DNA of 6,348 nucleotides from Prevotella sp. (GTDB lineage: Bacteria > Bacteroidota > Bacteroidia > Bacteroidales > Bacteroidaceae), in contig JAGAPI010000114.1 in NCBI GenBank assembly GCA_017623335.1, forward strand, positions 1-6,348, read 5' to 3'. Made by a program: the position numbers and the translations under genes. The first letter of the stretch is position 1; every line of letters begins with the position of its first letter. The notes under the pieces were generated by a model. That model saw only the letters and a program-made list of their open reading frames with translations, was not told where the DNA came from and did no database searches. Shown one piece after another: positions 6,270-6,348 of this stretch.

Positions 6270-6348
6270 ATGGCAGACGACAAGAAAATCATTTTCTCAA
6301 TGGTGGGGCTTACAAAGACTATCCGCCAGACCAACAAGACTGTTCTGA
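6270..6348 (+). CDS. ettA: EttA, ABC-F energy-dependent translational throttle protein (partial, N-terminal 26 codons)
   Basis: Only the first 26 codons are in the window; the frame is open to the right edge. The N-terminus MADDKKIIFSMVGLTKT, then ...NKTVL, matches the start of Bacteroidetes EttA proteins (MADDKKIIFSMVG.SKT...KQVL, followed in full-length members by a K-I-SFF-GAKIG Walker-A lead-in that is not reached here) and is related to E. coli EttA (F.YTM..VGKV). EttA is a duplicated-ATPase ABC-F factor that binds the ribosomal E site and gates early elongation according to the ADP/ATP ratio. The start at 6270 is preceded by an A/C-rich leader (CCACTAAACCAA) without a Shine-Dalgarno sequence. 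It lies 63 bases after waaA. No convincing -7 element is visible in that gap, so it may be transcribed with waaA. Identification rests on a short stretch, but a distinctive one. Confidence 0.8.
   Translation, partial: MADDKKIIFSMVGLTKTIRQTNKTVL

Overview
The window looks like an ordinary chromosomal stretch from a member of the Bacteroidales, probably close to Prevotella or its relatives. Three things suggest this: all recognisable genes are of Bacteroidetes type; start codons lack Shine-Dalgarno sequences and sit behind A/T-rich leaders; and TAnnTTTG-type -7 promoter elements precede the genes. I see no mobile element, CRISPR array, tRNA or rRNA.

Layout. Positions 1-1044 (minus strand) hold the N-terminal 348 codons of an outer-membrane transporter of the FadL/OmpP1 family, which runs off the left edge. 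Positions 1045-1226 form an intergenic region with that gene's probable promoter and a strong hairpin-plus-U-tract terminator for the gene upstream. Positions 1227-3311 (minus strand) encode a 7TM-HD membrane phosphohydrolase of the PgpH type, expected to degrade cyclic di-AMP. Positions 3312-3452 are a short, very A/T-rich divergent promoter region. On the plus strand follow gltX (glutamyl-tRNA synthetase, 3453-4970), waaA/kdtA (Kdo transferase of lipid A-Kdo synthesis, 4971-6206, starting on the base after the gltX stop codon), a 63-base spacer, and the first 26 codons of ettA (ABC-F translational throttle ATPase, 6270 to the right edge).

How the genes relate. The rightward group mixes translation (gltX, ettA) with outer-membrane LPS core assembly (waaA); gltX and waaA are almost certainly co-transcribed. 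The leftward genes concern the envelope: a second-messenger phosphodiesterase with an extracytoplasmic sensor domain, then an outer-membrane channel for hydrophobic compounds, probably on separate transcripts.

No clearly new system is visible. The points most worth checking are small: a perfect terminator-like hairpin inside the first codons of waaA; the pgpH stop codon, which is a one-base variant within a tandem repeat; a 21-base promoter/leader segment shared 19/21 between gltX and the FadL-family gene; and phased A-tracts in front of gltX.
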